Source: Asterias amurensis (lineage: Eukaryota; Echinodermata; Asteroidea; Forcipulatida; Asteriidae). From it: 64,000 bases of DNA. Position numbers and translations under genes: made by a program. Each line of letters starts with the position of its first letter. Positions within the stretch are counted from its first letter, which is position 1. The stretch is taken from contig NC_092669.1 of the NCBI RefSeq assembly GCF_032118995.1, forward strand, positions 12,820,335-12,884,334. Direction: 5' to 3'. Below are positions 1 through 10,900 of this stretch, in pieces. The notes beneath the pieces were generated by a model. It was not told the origin of the DNA and ran no database searches. It was given only the letters and a program-made list of their open reading frames with translations.

Positions 1-690
1 TGTTTTGTTAGCAAAAGCAAATTCTGTAATGTTCCTTTAAAGGCACTGGACACTATTGGTAATTGTCAAAGACCAGTCTTCTCACTTGGTGTATCTAAAC
101 ATATGCATAAAATAACAAACCTGTAAAAATTTTGACTCAACTGGTCATCGAAGTTGCAAGAGAATAATGCACAAGTTGTGTTCTTTCAGACGCCTTGAAT
201 TCGAGACCTCAGCTGAAGTCTCGAATTGAATTCAAATATTTCAGTGAGAAATTACTTCTGTCTCAAAACCTCTACTTCAGAGGCGTTTCTGACAATGTTT
301 CATACTATCAACAGCTCTCCATTGCTCATTACCAAGTATGTTATGTATAATAATAAAAATAATAATAATACTAAGCTATTATAAGGCGCTATACAAAGAT
401 CAGAGCGCCTAACAAAGGAAGGGCAACACATGAACAGAAGCAAAACAAAAAAGGACCAACGATAAGCCAAAAGATAAACAAAAAAGAGGAGCAAATTAGG
501 ATGGTTCTGGGAACAAAAGTGTCTTGAGGAGTCATTTAAACACAGCCAAACGACGCAGCTTCTCTCAGACTTGTTGGTAGCGCGTTCCACAAGCGCGGAG
601 CAGCAACTGCGAGGGCTGTGTCCCCGGCAGTTTTTATGCTAACAATTATTTTGAGTCATTACCAAAAGTATCCAGTGCCTTTAAGACAAA
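1..690. mobile_element. MITE family A with an inserted LINE 3' fragment
   Basis: Outer element: AAGGCACTGGACACTATTGG at 38 and inverted CCAAAAGTATCCAGTGCCTT near 660-683. It is interrupted at about 340-635 by minus-strand sequence reading APRLWNALPTSL, the C-terminal signature of non-LTR reverse transcriptases, with a tail (GTATAGCGCCTTATAATAGC) and ATTATT repeats. Confidence 0.7.
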
Positions 691-1295
691 GGCACAACAG
701 CAGAGCCGGATATAAGGAGAGCGCATTCTGAGAGGATTGACATGTCTGATAAGAGTTGAAGATTACACTCATGAGGGGGGCAACAAGGTGTATTCTTCAG
801 GGACAACGGGGTGAAGAAAGAGGGTTGATTTTGGCGAAGAACTCAAGGTATATAAATGTTCCCTGGGAGGGGTAATGTCCGGAAAGCAAGTTGACACTAG
901 CCCAAAGGTCTTCAAGCAGTCTTTTGTTTTTTATCTTTTTTTGCGTTTAATAAAAAGCATGTGTGGAGTTAGGGTAGCCTTCTTGACATTTCATCTGCTC
1001 CTACCATAGTATGAATGATAAAACTAAAAATACAAAGTCAAAAGTTTTAAAGGGAGAAGTTGTTGGTGATTTTCAATTCTAATAAAATGTTAAGTCGTAA
1101 AGCCATGGTCCCATTGTTTTTTTTGTTCTTCCCTGCCATGCAGAAAGGTACAATGACTGGCTTTGGTGTAAATCTATCGTGCGTTCCCAACTGGACTTAT
1201 ATTCCGTAACGTTTGCTCAAATTTAGAGCCAAGTTGCGCTACATGTAGGTTTACAGTTCGGAGCTGTTCCCATTGTACGTTTTTTAGCGGCCTCA
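691..1295. other. Intergenic, nothing recognised
   Basis: AT-rich sequence without open frames, repeats or splice-bounded segments that I can support. Confidence 0.4.
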
Positions 1296-1692
1296 TTAAA
1301 GGAACATGTTGCCTTGGATCAGTCGAGTTTGTCTTCGAAAAGCGTTTGAAACCGTTTGTTATAAAATGCATATTATGATTAGAAAGATATTTTAAAAGTA
1401 GAATACAATGATCCACACACATTTGCCTCGAAATTGCGTGGTTTTCCTTTCACTTTGCGAACTAACACGGTCGGCCATTTATGGGAGTCAAAAATTTGAC
1501 TCCCATAAATGGCCGACTGTGCTAGTCGACGAGGTAAAAGGAAAACCACACAATTTCGAGTGATACTTGTGTGGATCACTATATTCTACTTTTAAAATAT
1601 CTTTCTAATCATAATAATGCATTTTATAACAAACGGTTACAAACGCTTTTCAAAGACCAACTCGACCGATCCAAGGCAACGTGTTCCTATAA
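1296..1692. mobile_element. Family C MITE: ~400-bp hairpin element
   Basis: Starts AAAGGAACATGTTGCCTTGG and ends CCAAGGCAACGTGTTCC; the two halves pair over nearly the full length and meet at GTCAAAAATTTGAC (1490-1503). No coding capacity. The second copy is nested at 35086-35475. Confidence 0.82.
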
Positions 1693-1740
1693 GTAACCTG
1701 CTATAGTCTACATAGTTTCAGTTTTAAAAAACCCAGCCCG

Positions 1741-2340
1741 ATAAGCTTCATTTTTGAAATGGCAAGGGCACCAAGGCATTTTCTCTTTAGTAAGGGGCAC
1801 TCTATGAGGAAATTGAAAGTTTTTACTGAAGCATTCCAAGGGCACCAAGGCAATGACCAGCTAGAGGGCACCAAGGCAATCGCCTTCGTTGTCTTTGTGA
1901 AGTATCGGGCCTGAAGCCCGGCACAATGCAATCCACAAACCCCCGAACATTTTTGAAATGGCAAGGGCACCAAGGCATTTCTCTTTGGTAAAGGGCACTC
2001 TATGAGGAAATTGAAAGTTTTTACTGAAGCATTCCAAGGGCACCAAGGCAATGACCAGCTAGAGGGCACCAAGGCAATCGCCTTCGTTGTCTTTGTGAAG
2101 TATCGGGCCTGAAGCCCGGCACAATGCAATCCACAAACCCCCGAACATTTTTGAAATGGCAAGGGCACCAAGGCATTTCTCTTTGGTAAAGGGCACTCTA
2201 TGAGGAAATTGAAAGTTTTTACTGAAGCATTCCAAGGGCACCAAGGCAATGACCAGCTAGAGGGCACCAAGGCAATCACCTTCGTTGCCTTTGTGAAGTA
2301 TCAGGCCTGAAGCCCAGCACAATCCACAAACCTCCGAACA
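1741..2340 (+). repeat. Tandem array of an ACCAAGGCA-family MITE, 198-bp unit, ~3 copies
   Basis: Units begin near 1753, 1951 and 2149 with TTTTTGAAATGGCAAGGGCA and are almost identical, so expansion is recent. Long frames here (up to 192 codons) merely follow the 198-bp (66-codon) period. Confidence 0.88.
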
Positions 2341-2613
2341 TGGACATACAAGAGAGAAGAACTGCCCCATCACATTTCAACATTAGTGAATTACAAAGGA
2401 TATGAATAAATCTTTAGCAACATTCACAGTAATGTGCCAAATCCATACAATTATCACTTCTCTATTCCATCACATCACACAGCCTCGAGCGTGTATGTGC
2501 CGCCGTGGAAACACTACAAACTGACGTGTTAGTCAAGATTTAAAGATTTTGTGTGAGGAAGTTTTCATTTTCAGGGAATGGATTAGGTCTGAAAAATGTT
2601 GTTGATCTTTCAC

Positions 2614-2679
2614 CTTGATACTGTAGTTCACAGTTCCTAGTGTTGATGTTGACACTGTACCCTTTCATCCACACTCTCT
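2614..2679 (-). other. Weak candidate exon
   Basis: Minus strand: acceptor CCTTTTTTTACCAG, 66 nt encoding RVWMKGYSVNINTRNCELQY then Q, donor CAAG/GTGAAA; phase 1-1. No family recognised. It could be chance or part of a gene extending left or between here and 6054. Confidence 0.2.
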
Positions 2680-2835
2680 CTGGTAAAAAAAGGTTGGGTC
2701 GTAGATTGTTTTTTGTCAACGTCTGATTAAGAAGTTGACCAGGGCCCAATTTCATGACTCTGCTTACCGCTGAGTTCTGCGCTTACAGTAACCATACTCC
2801 CCTTACGTGCAAGGAGAAATGGGAATAATTACTTA

Positions 2836-3910
2836 CATAAAGGTTGCCCATCAAGAAAAAACTAAATGTAATTTTTTTTTTTTTTTTTTTAATTGCATGG
2901 GGACTGATGGGCTGGATAAATTTATTTCCTGAAGTAGTAAATCACTGTTGATGGTTTTTTCTTATATCCTGCTCTGACGTTGCTTCAAACGTGAAAACAT
3001 ATTGCAGTTACATTGCAACATGCTCTGAATTTATAAACACTGCTTGTTAGCACAGAAATATCTGCTTAGCAGAAATGGATTACCAACCAAAATACAATAC
3101 CATCCATCTTGCAACTGGCGCCCTTCTTTGCTAAGCAATAAAAAAATGTCTGCTTTGAAATGGAAATGTTCCAAGTTAACAGCAAATTGGCAGTCCCACA
3201 ACCTCCCCTCCACTACAACTCCCCACCCCTATTTCATAAAATGAACCAGTCCACATCAGAAAACAAAAGCCCAATCTAAACCCATTGTTATAGAACAATA
3301 CTACACTATCCAAAGATAGACAATAGCACTCTTAAGATAGGCCTTGTGTTAATAACTACATGAATTCAGACAAAGGATAACCAGTCCCTGAGGACAATAG
3401 AAATGGAAAGAGAACAATAGGGCGTACCTTGCAGTCATGACAACATCTGCTAAGTGCATCTGAATCTATTGTTTACCGAGCTGCAGCTACACAATGGGGG
3501 AATCTGGGGAAAGGAACCTGCAATATGGCTTGCTTTTGTCCGATGCTGTTATAGGGAAATGCGATGGAAAGTACAGAGGGTGCAATATAACACTGTTTTA
3601 ATCAAAACAGATTGAATTTAAGGGATTTTTTGTTCTCCTCTGGGGGGGGGGGGGTTAAGAAAAAGTATAGATTTATTAGTAAGTTAAAAATGAAACTTGA
3701 TAAGTTTCAACATAAAAGCCCAGTTATAGAAATATAATTATAAAAGCAATCCGCCAAAAAAAGTGTTGCTGCGTGAAACACTACTACAAGTGAAAAAATA
3801 GCCTTTTCAGAATTGCTTATTTTGATTGTCCAACTTAAATTAAAACCATATTTCATGTCTACAAAATCCTCACCCACAAATTTATTTTTTAACTTTTTCT
3901 CAATCAAACA
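2836..3910. other. Intergenic with MITE remnants
   Basis: A worn family B piece at 3035-3160 (TGCTTAGCAGAAATGGATTA). Otherwise a T-run at 2871-2890, a G-run at 3641-3654 and AT-rich sequence. Confidence 0.4.
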
Positions 3911-4590
3911 GGTTGGCCTTTTCCCTCTGGTAAGGGAGGAAGGGGGGGGGGGGCATTCTGAGGAAACTCATGAGGGCATCACTGCAAAAAGCACAGGGCA
4001 CCACAGCAAAAACAACAGGGCACCACGGCAATTGCTGTGGGTTATTTCAAGGCCTGCATACGTACACAACTGAAATTAAACAATATTTTAATTGAATGAA
4101 TGATCGGGCATTTATCCAAGCAGTAGGTACAATAGCCCGAAACAGGTGCAAGATACCACAGTGTTTTCACTCCCAGTACTATGGGGGTGCTAGTAACACG
4201 CCCCCGTTATTCAAGCCAAAAGGTCAACGAACATTGAACGAGGCCATGAACCTCCCAGTGCTTTAACAGCAATGCACTTCTCTGTCAAGTTAAGGTATCG
4301 CAAAGTGTTCAGCAACCCTTGAAGAAATATCTATTTAAAGGTTCTTAGAGTTAACCAGATAAAAACATTGGGAAATTACTTGTCGAATGAGAGGACTCTT
4401 TTAAATCTTTCTTAAAAATAAAGTAATTATGAAAGGATGAAATCACTGTAATCCGCTTCCAATTTGTAAAGTTTGAGAAATTGCTGCTCCCTACATTAAA
4501 AATAAAGATTTCCTTGGTTTACAAATTTTCCACAACTGCTATTCTCATTTCTGCTCAGAAGGTGTTTTTTATTTTTTTTTACAGGCCTGT

Positions 4591-5140
4591 ATGCTTCTTT
4601 TTTAAAAAGGGCACCAAGGCATTTTCTGCCATGTGGTAAAGGGCACGCTATGAGGAAATGTAAATGTGATCACTGTAGCATTTCCAGGGCACCAATGGTG
4701 CATGGAGGCAATCGCCTTCACTGCCTACATGTAGGGGGGCATGGAGGCAATCGCCTTCACTGCCTAGGGGGGCATGGAGGCAATCGCTTTCACTGCCTAC
4801 ATGTAGGGGGGCATGGAGGCAATCGCCTTCACTGCCTAGGGGGGCATGGAGGCAATCGCTTTCACTGCCTACATGTAGGGGGGCATGGAGGCAATCGCCT
4901 TCACTGCCTAGGGGGGCATGGAGGCAATCGCCTTCACTGCCTAGGAGGGGCATGGAGGCAATCGCCTTCACTGCCTACATGTAGGGGGGCATGGAGGCAA
5001 TCGCCTTCACTGCCTAGGGGGGCATGGAGGCAATCGCTTTCACTGCCTACATGTAGGGGGGCATGGAGGCAATCGCCTTCACTGCCTAGGGGGGCATGGA
5101 GGCAATCGCCTTCACTGCCTAGCTGTAAAGAATCAGGCCT
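4591..5140 (+). repeat. Minisatellite grown inside an ACCAAGGCA-family MITE
   Basis: The element starts AGGCCTGTATGCTTC at 4582. Its GGGGGCATGGAGGCAATCGC segment plus CTTCACTGCCTA is repeated about 11 times (4690-5122) with alternating 33- and 43-bp units (with or without CATGTAGGGG). The element end (GTAAAGAATCAGGCCT) follows at 5125. Confidence 0.85.
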
Positions 5141-6053
5141 TTTTTCTTTTCTTTTTACTTTTTTTTTTTTTTTTTGGGGGGGGGGAATTATCTAGGATTC
5201 ATTACCGAACTCGATACCTTTTTATAAGACATCTATAAACAACTCTAAGATAGAGGGCATTCAATTCTTGGGGTGGTACTAACTGTATTCGATAGTCTGA
5301 CTTTTATTTCTATCTATTTTTGAAGGGGACACTTAATTCCAAGTGACTAAGTCTACTGTAGTTCCAATCAATGACGTTTTATTACAACACAAATGAGTGT
5401 TCTCCAAATGCTTACTTCTAAAACATTAACATATTGGACTTTACCCCCAAAAGAAATGAGTGACAGTTCCACGACTGGTTTGAGAGATTCAAAAGTTCCT
5501 ACTGCTTGCTATTATTAAATATTATGGATTTATATATGAAGATCAATTATAATCAAACAAAACTATAACAGTATTAAATTACACTGTATTTTGGGCAAAC
5601 TTTTCATAATCCTGCCACCATTTTGACAAAAACGAGTATCTAATTTTAGGGAAATGAGATACTATTTTATTTCATAACGAATGAAAAAGTAGGGTCAGGG
5701 TACGGACACTTTCCAAGTTTTCCATTTTAATTACAAAGAAAAAGCAGTTGTCAAAATTTATGTCTGCTTTCTTCTTTTTTTGGGGGCTTGTTTGTCAAGA
5801 AATTGTCAAGAAATGTGACACACTTTCCTTCTTCCATGATAAGCTAACCAGTAACATAGAAACATCAATGACAGATTTAATAACACCAGACCACACACAA
5901 TCTCAAATACACACACACCAGTCAATCGTGAATAAAAACACATCATTGCACTGCTTGCAAAAGCAAGAGCTGAAATCACGAACTTAGAAAATGACAAAAA
6001 CAACATTTTGACTTTTTGAGAGAAAAACTTGAAGTGGGAAAAGGTTTACTTAC
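5141..6053. other. Intergenic, nothing recognised
   Basis: T and G runs at 5148-5186, otherwise AT-rich unique-looking sequence without supported genes. Confidence 0.4.
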
Positions 6054-6358
6054 CCGATTTTACCATGTGATTTCACCTGTTTTGCTCTGCAGTTCAAACC
6101 TGGTCCCCCTCTGTAGCTAGTAAATAATGCACCTGGTAGAATCGTGTGCCTATTCAAACTGTGTGTTGAGCAAACAATAGACAAACACAATGCCCAGACA
6201 ATGGCTTTTGTTACGACCACCACGAGGCCAAATCTTCGGATGCCTGTGATAGTGAGCGACCCCTGCCGTACAACGGAGCTGAGCGCCCCGGGGTCGAACC
6301 GTAACAAACCGCGGGATAAAAAAAAACACGAGTGAACAATGCGTATCTTACTATGCAC
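6054..6358 (-). other. Weak candidate first exon
   Basis: Minus strand open frame from ATG 6358 to a strong donor AAAATCGG/GTAAGT; 101 codons, with a hydrophobic stretch LVVVVTKAIVWALCLSIVCS. Local GC and CG content are raised relative to the flanks, as for first exons. No family recognised and no partner exon could be joined. Confidence 0.22.
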
Positions 6359-7690
6359 AATTGGCCCACACTCCTCCAGTCACTTCGCTATTCAGGAACA
6401 AAAATTTGCCTTTTTGGCTCTGAAAGTCACAGTTTTCAACAGAAAACAGGAAATATGCAGCCTGATGAAAACCTCCAGACGACTAGGTTTTCAAGATGAA
6501 ATGTCACATAAAAATGGGTCTGAAATCCGTCATTTTCAACGGAACAAAACCTCACTGACAATGTTGACGGCTTGAAGTAGAGGCGGCCATTTTGAATTCC
6601 TAACATAATTTGTTGAGGTCACAATAATAATGGCAGATTGTTTATTAGCATAATGGTTTTAATTATGCAAAATAAGGAAGACAGTTCAAATAAGGCGATT
6701 ATTTTTTTATGAAACTGTTTATTAAAGTCAGATTTATGTTGATGCGAATTTTACACTGCCGGGGCCGAAGAACAATAAACAACCATCCGCCCTCAAAATA
6801 ACTAACAGCCACGCCCCTTAATGATTGCCCATTGACCCCCCCCCCCCCGCCCGCCCCCTCCTCATTTACTTGTAAGTGCACCTCCTGTCCCAATTTCAAG
6901 CAGAAAATACTGCATTTGCTAAACATCAGCTTTTGCTAATTGTATTGAAAAATGGTGGGAATAATTTTCTCCTCCCAAAATAAAGATGTACAATAGCCCA
7001 GCTATTAATCATTAAATCGATATGCAATGCAATGTTTTGAATCTCTCTACTGACAATGCTAGTTGAAGTTTACAATTGATGTTTCGACCCCAGAAAATCA
7101 TTTTGGGTAACTTAAAAATCAAAAGTTTATTAAAAGAAAAAAAATTAATACACGGTACGGATAATGCACAAAATTCATACAAACGAATTGTGCTGATGGA
7201 AATTTGCTTTTTATATTATATGATTATCATTATTATCAGTTTTATTCCAAGCCAATTCAATGACATTCTGGCTGGGAGCTTGTTGTAATTAAAACAAGTA
7301 GACTAATTAATAGAAAAACATGTTTGTTTGTTTGTTTGTGTGTTTGTTGTTTGCTTGTTTTGTTTTTTTTGGGTTTTTTTTGTTCATTGTGTGTTTAGAA
7401 GGGAAATTCCTTATCCCGCTACCACTTTTCCACTCGTTAGTAGGCCTATCTTCATTTTAATTTTACCCAAGGAAGATTTTTTTTTGTAACAAAAAAAAAT
7501 TAATCATCATTATTGAAAAAGTGGTTACATGACATGGAAACTTGTTTAAAATGTTTATTATTGATCATCACAAGTTGGTTCGTATTCGAAAAATGCGTAA
7601 AGACGACTGATTGGTCGAAAGAATGAATCATTATCAACCTTAGAAAAGAACTTGAAACGGACAAAACAATGACTAAAAAGAATCGCTACA
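6359..7690. other. Intergenic, nothing recognised
   Basis: AT-rich; a C-run at 6836-6850 and a (TTTG)n run at 7321-7380. No splice-bounded open frames. Confidence 0.4.
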
Positions 7691-7697
7691 TTATTCG

Positions 7698-7815
7698 TCT
7701 CAATTTCAACAGAGGGCGTTTACTCTAAAAAAAAAAATTCCCGTTTCAATTTCAACAGAGGGCGTTTACCCCAAAACATTTTTTTCCGTTTCAATTTCAA
7801 CAGAGGGCGTTCAAC
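7698..7815 (+). promoter_or_regulatory. Triplicated upstream element of the protease gene
   Basis: Three copies of a roughly 46-bp unit with the core TCAATTTCAACAGAGGGCGT begin near 7700, 7746 and 7791, ending about 125 bp before the ATG at 7942. The spacers are A-rich or T-rich. The position suggests a promoter-proximal repeat or 5'UTR; a function is inferred from position only. Confidence 0.4.
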
Positions 7816-7941
7816 CAAAATTGATTTTCAATGTAATCGCCCAATAAGGCTATTAAAAGCGCAAGCATTTTAACAGGTACACGTTAAATTTTGGGCTTGG
7901 TTGGGCGATTTAATAAAATTCTTTCTCTTTAATCTTTCAAA

Positions 7942-10900
7942 ATGGCAGCTCACTTTGAACAGACGTGTTCGGTTGTTTCCAATGGAATTGTTCCTGTGAA
8001 TAAGTATAAATCCACTCGAACGGGTCTACAGGTCTTTATAGCTGAAGTAGAAGGTCCACTTGTGAATGGCTTCTTCTGTTTAGGTGAGAAATTGAAGGAA
8101 AAAATAGTTTGCAGTTTGTGAGTGTTTTGGTTGCAACGGACGCTATCCGGTTGATATGGCCTGGTGAACACGGAAAGGTTCAAATTGTTTTTGGTTTTCT
8201 TGCTGGAAATCTTTGGTCGGTAGCTGGAATATTACTTGAAGTCTTTTCAACCAATTCAAATTATAATTTATATTTACTGTTGATTGAGTTTCCCTCTTCA
8301 TACAAGATTCGTGCAACTACAATGGATATTAATAAATTGAATCATAACTTTATAAATAATAAATTAAATATCAAAAGTCAAAACAATCTAGAAATGTGTT
8401 GATATTGACTGAACTATGAATCAGTTTAGAGTAGGCAAGAGTGGCTTTTTAGGGGACTTAAAGCTAGCCTTTAGTTCAGGCCTGGGCCCAATTTCATAGA
8501 GCTGCTAAGCACAGCAATTTGCTTAGCATGATTCCATGAAATTTCTTCCTTGATAGAAAAAGGATTACCAACCAAGTTTCCACATGATTTTCAGGATGAA
8601 ACATCAGCTGAATAACCAGTAACTAACAATATGCAACAAATGGAAATTTTGTCGGTAATCCTGTTTTTAAAAGGAAGACATTTCATGCTCAGCAAATTTT
8701 TGTGCTTAGCAGCTCTATGAAATTGGGCCCATGTTTAGTTAGGACGACTCTGTCCTGATTCATTGTTTGTTTGTCAAAATCAATCTGATTGAAGTTCCAT
8801 TGTTGTTTAATTGTTCTTTTTCTTGTTTGCCAGTTATGGCGCAAGAAATTTATTGGGTCATTTATTCTGCAATTTTACTTTTCATTTTTCATTTTCAATA
8901 ATTTAGTTTTATTGCAAAGTCGTTTTTCTATTTTAATTCTGAATCATTTTGTTTTATCCTTCCACTAATTGGTGTGACATACAGCCACATTCAAGCTGCC
9001 TTAATCTCTACAGCACCTCACCTCCTCTGTGTAGCTACTTAGCATTTATAACAATACATGCTTAGTGCATTCATTACTCTGATTATTGTATCATTTAATT
9101 ATTACCATAGCAACGGAGGCGCACGATGACGATGGACTACCCCATACCTTGGAGCATCTTATTTTTCTTGGAAGTGAAAAATACCCGTTTAAGGTAATTA
9201 TTAATAAAAATTAGTCATAACATTTAGACCACTTCTTTACACAGGCAGTTTAACCAAGATGGAGTTATAGTACAAGGAACTAAGTCTGAGGGAAATGTGT
9301 TTACAAATGTACTTTTTTAATTTGTACATGTAGGGAGTGCTCGACATGCTTGCAAACCGATGCCTTGCGCAGGGTACCAACGCGTGGACAGACACCGATC
9401 ATACCTGCTATACAGTGATGACTGCTGGGAGCCAGGGATTCCTGAATCTTCTACCCATCTATCTAGATCATGTTCTCTACCCGACACTAACTGTAAGTTA
9501 CTTTTTAAGGAACATTACAGAATTGGTAAGACAAAAACCTGTCTAAGATCACAGATTACATAAAACTTACACGATGATGATGATAGTACAAAAAATCCCT
9601 AGAAATATTTCTGTCTGAAACGCTTAGCTACTTTTTTGTGCCTACTTTTTTGAAATTGGGCCTAGGAGAGAACTGGGTCGACCTTGGGAAGCTAATCAAA
9701 CTCACCCAGTAACAACAAGTTTTTATTTTGACTTGACAGGAAGCTGGTTATGTTACCGAGGTCCATCATGTCAATGGAGAAGGCGAGAACGCTGGGGTTG
9801 TTTACTGCGAAATGCAAGGACGAGAAAACAGTGGGGAAAGTCGATCTCATCTTGCTATGCTTCGGGAGATGTATCCTGGACATTGTGGTTACAAGGTACG
9901 TTGGGCGAGTCGTGGCCGAGGAATCTAGTTTACTGGATCGAGGCTCTGGTGCTTCTGATCAGCAGAGTGTGGGTTCGAGTCCTGGTCGTGACACTTGTGT
10001 CCCTGAGCAAGACACTTAACTGTAATTGCTTCTCTCCACCCAGGGGTAAATGGAGATGGTTCTTGTGATTGGTTTAGCCGAGTAGCGCATATATTGGGCA
10101 CAGGCTGTATACTCCCCAAGGACCTGAGATGGTTTAAGGAATGATTTAAACCCCAGTGACCAGGGAAAATAATATTGGAAGCGCTTTGAGATGCCCTTCG
10201 GGTGTGTAAAGCGCTTTATAAAAGACAGTTATTAGTATTATTAATTTGATGGAATTTAATTTTGTTTCAGTCTGAGACCGGCGGCATCATGTCGAACCTT
10301 AGGGAAAGTACATCGAACACTAAGGTCAGACAATATCATAAGGATTTCTACCGCCCTGACAACCTATGTCTCATCATCACGGGGCAAGTCAAACCCGAGG
10401 AGGTATTCAAAGCATTAGAGCCATTTGAAGAGAAGATTATAGCTAAGGTAAGGAGGTTGTGAACATGAATCATAAAAATAACCTTCTTGTTGCTCAGAAT
10501 ATTTACTGGACCGAGATTTTATTTACTAGAACAAAATCAAAATGAGAAGAGACGAGAATCAAAATGAGAGCATGTTATATAATCTAAACTGTTTTCTTAG
10601 AACAGAACAATAGCGGAAGTTTATCTTCTGTTTTATGGACTGGGTGATACTCGGTTCGGACTGAAAGATATTTGTGAGACGCAAACTCACATTTAAAATG
10701 ATTCAAATTATTTGTATTTATTTATTAATAACCAACAGTGGTTAACCACCACTAACGGTATCATCAAGTAAGAAATAATAAAAACAAGAAATTAGGAAGC
10801 ACTAAACAAATTCAATTAAATAAATCTATATTAAGAAAAACATTAAAAGGTAAAAAAATTGTCTTTATTAGTAATAATTATTATTATTATTATTTTTACA

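Noticed and set aside
1701-2279. 192-codon minus-strand frame
   Set aside because: It follows a 198-bp (66-codon) tandem repeat that stays open because the unit is a multiple of three; the underlying repeat is a MITE without coding features.
4650-5195. 181-codon plus-strand frame of His/Gly-rich repeats
   Set aside because: Product of the 33/43-bp minisatellite; the opposite strand is open as well.
9960-10020. tRNA gene
   Set aside because: The B box is good but the A box and stems are poor, and the body and tail are shared with other dispersed copies.
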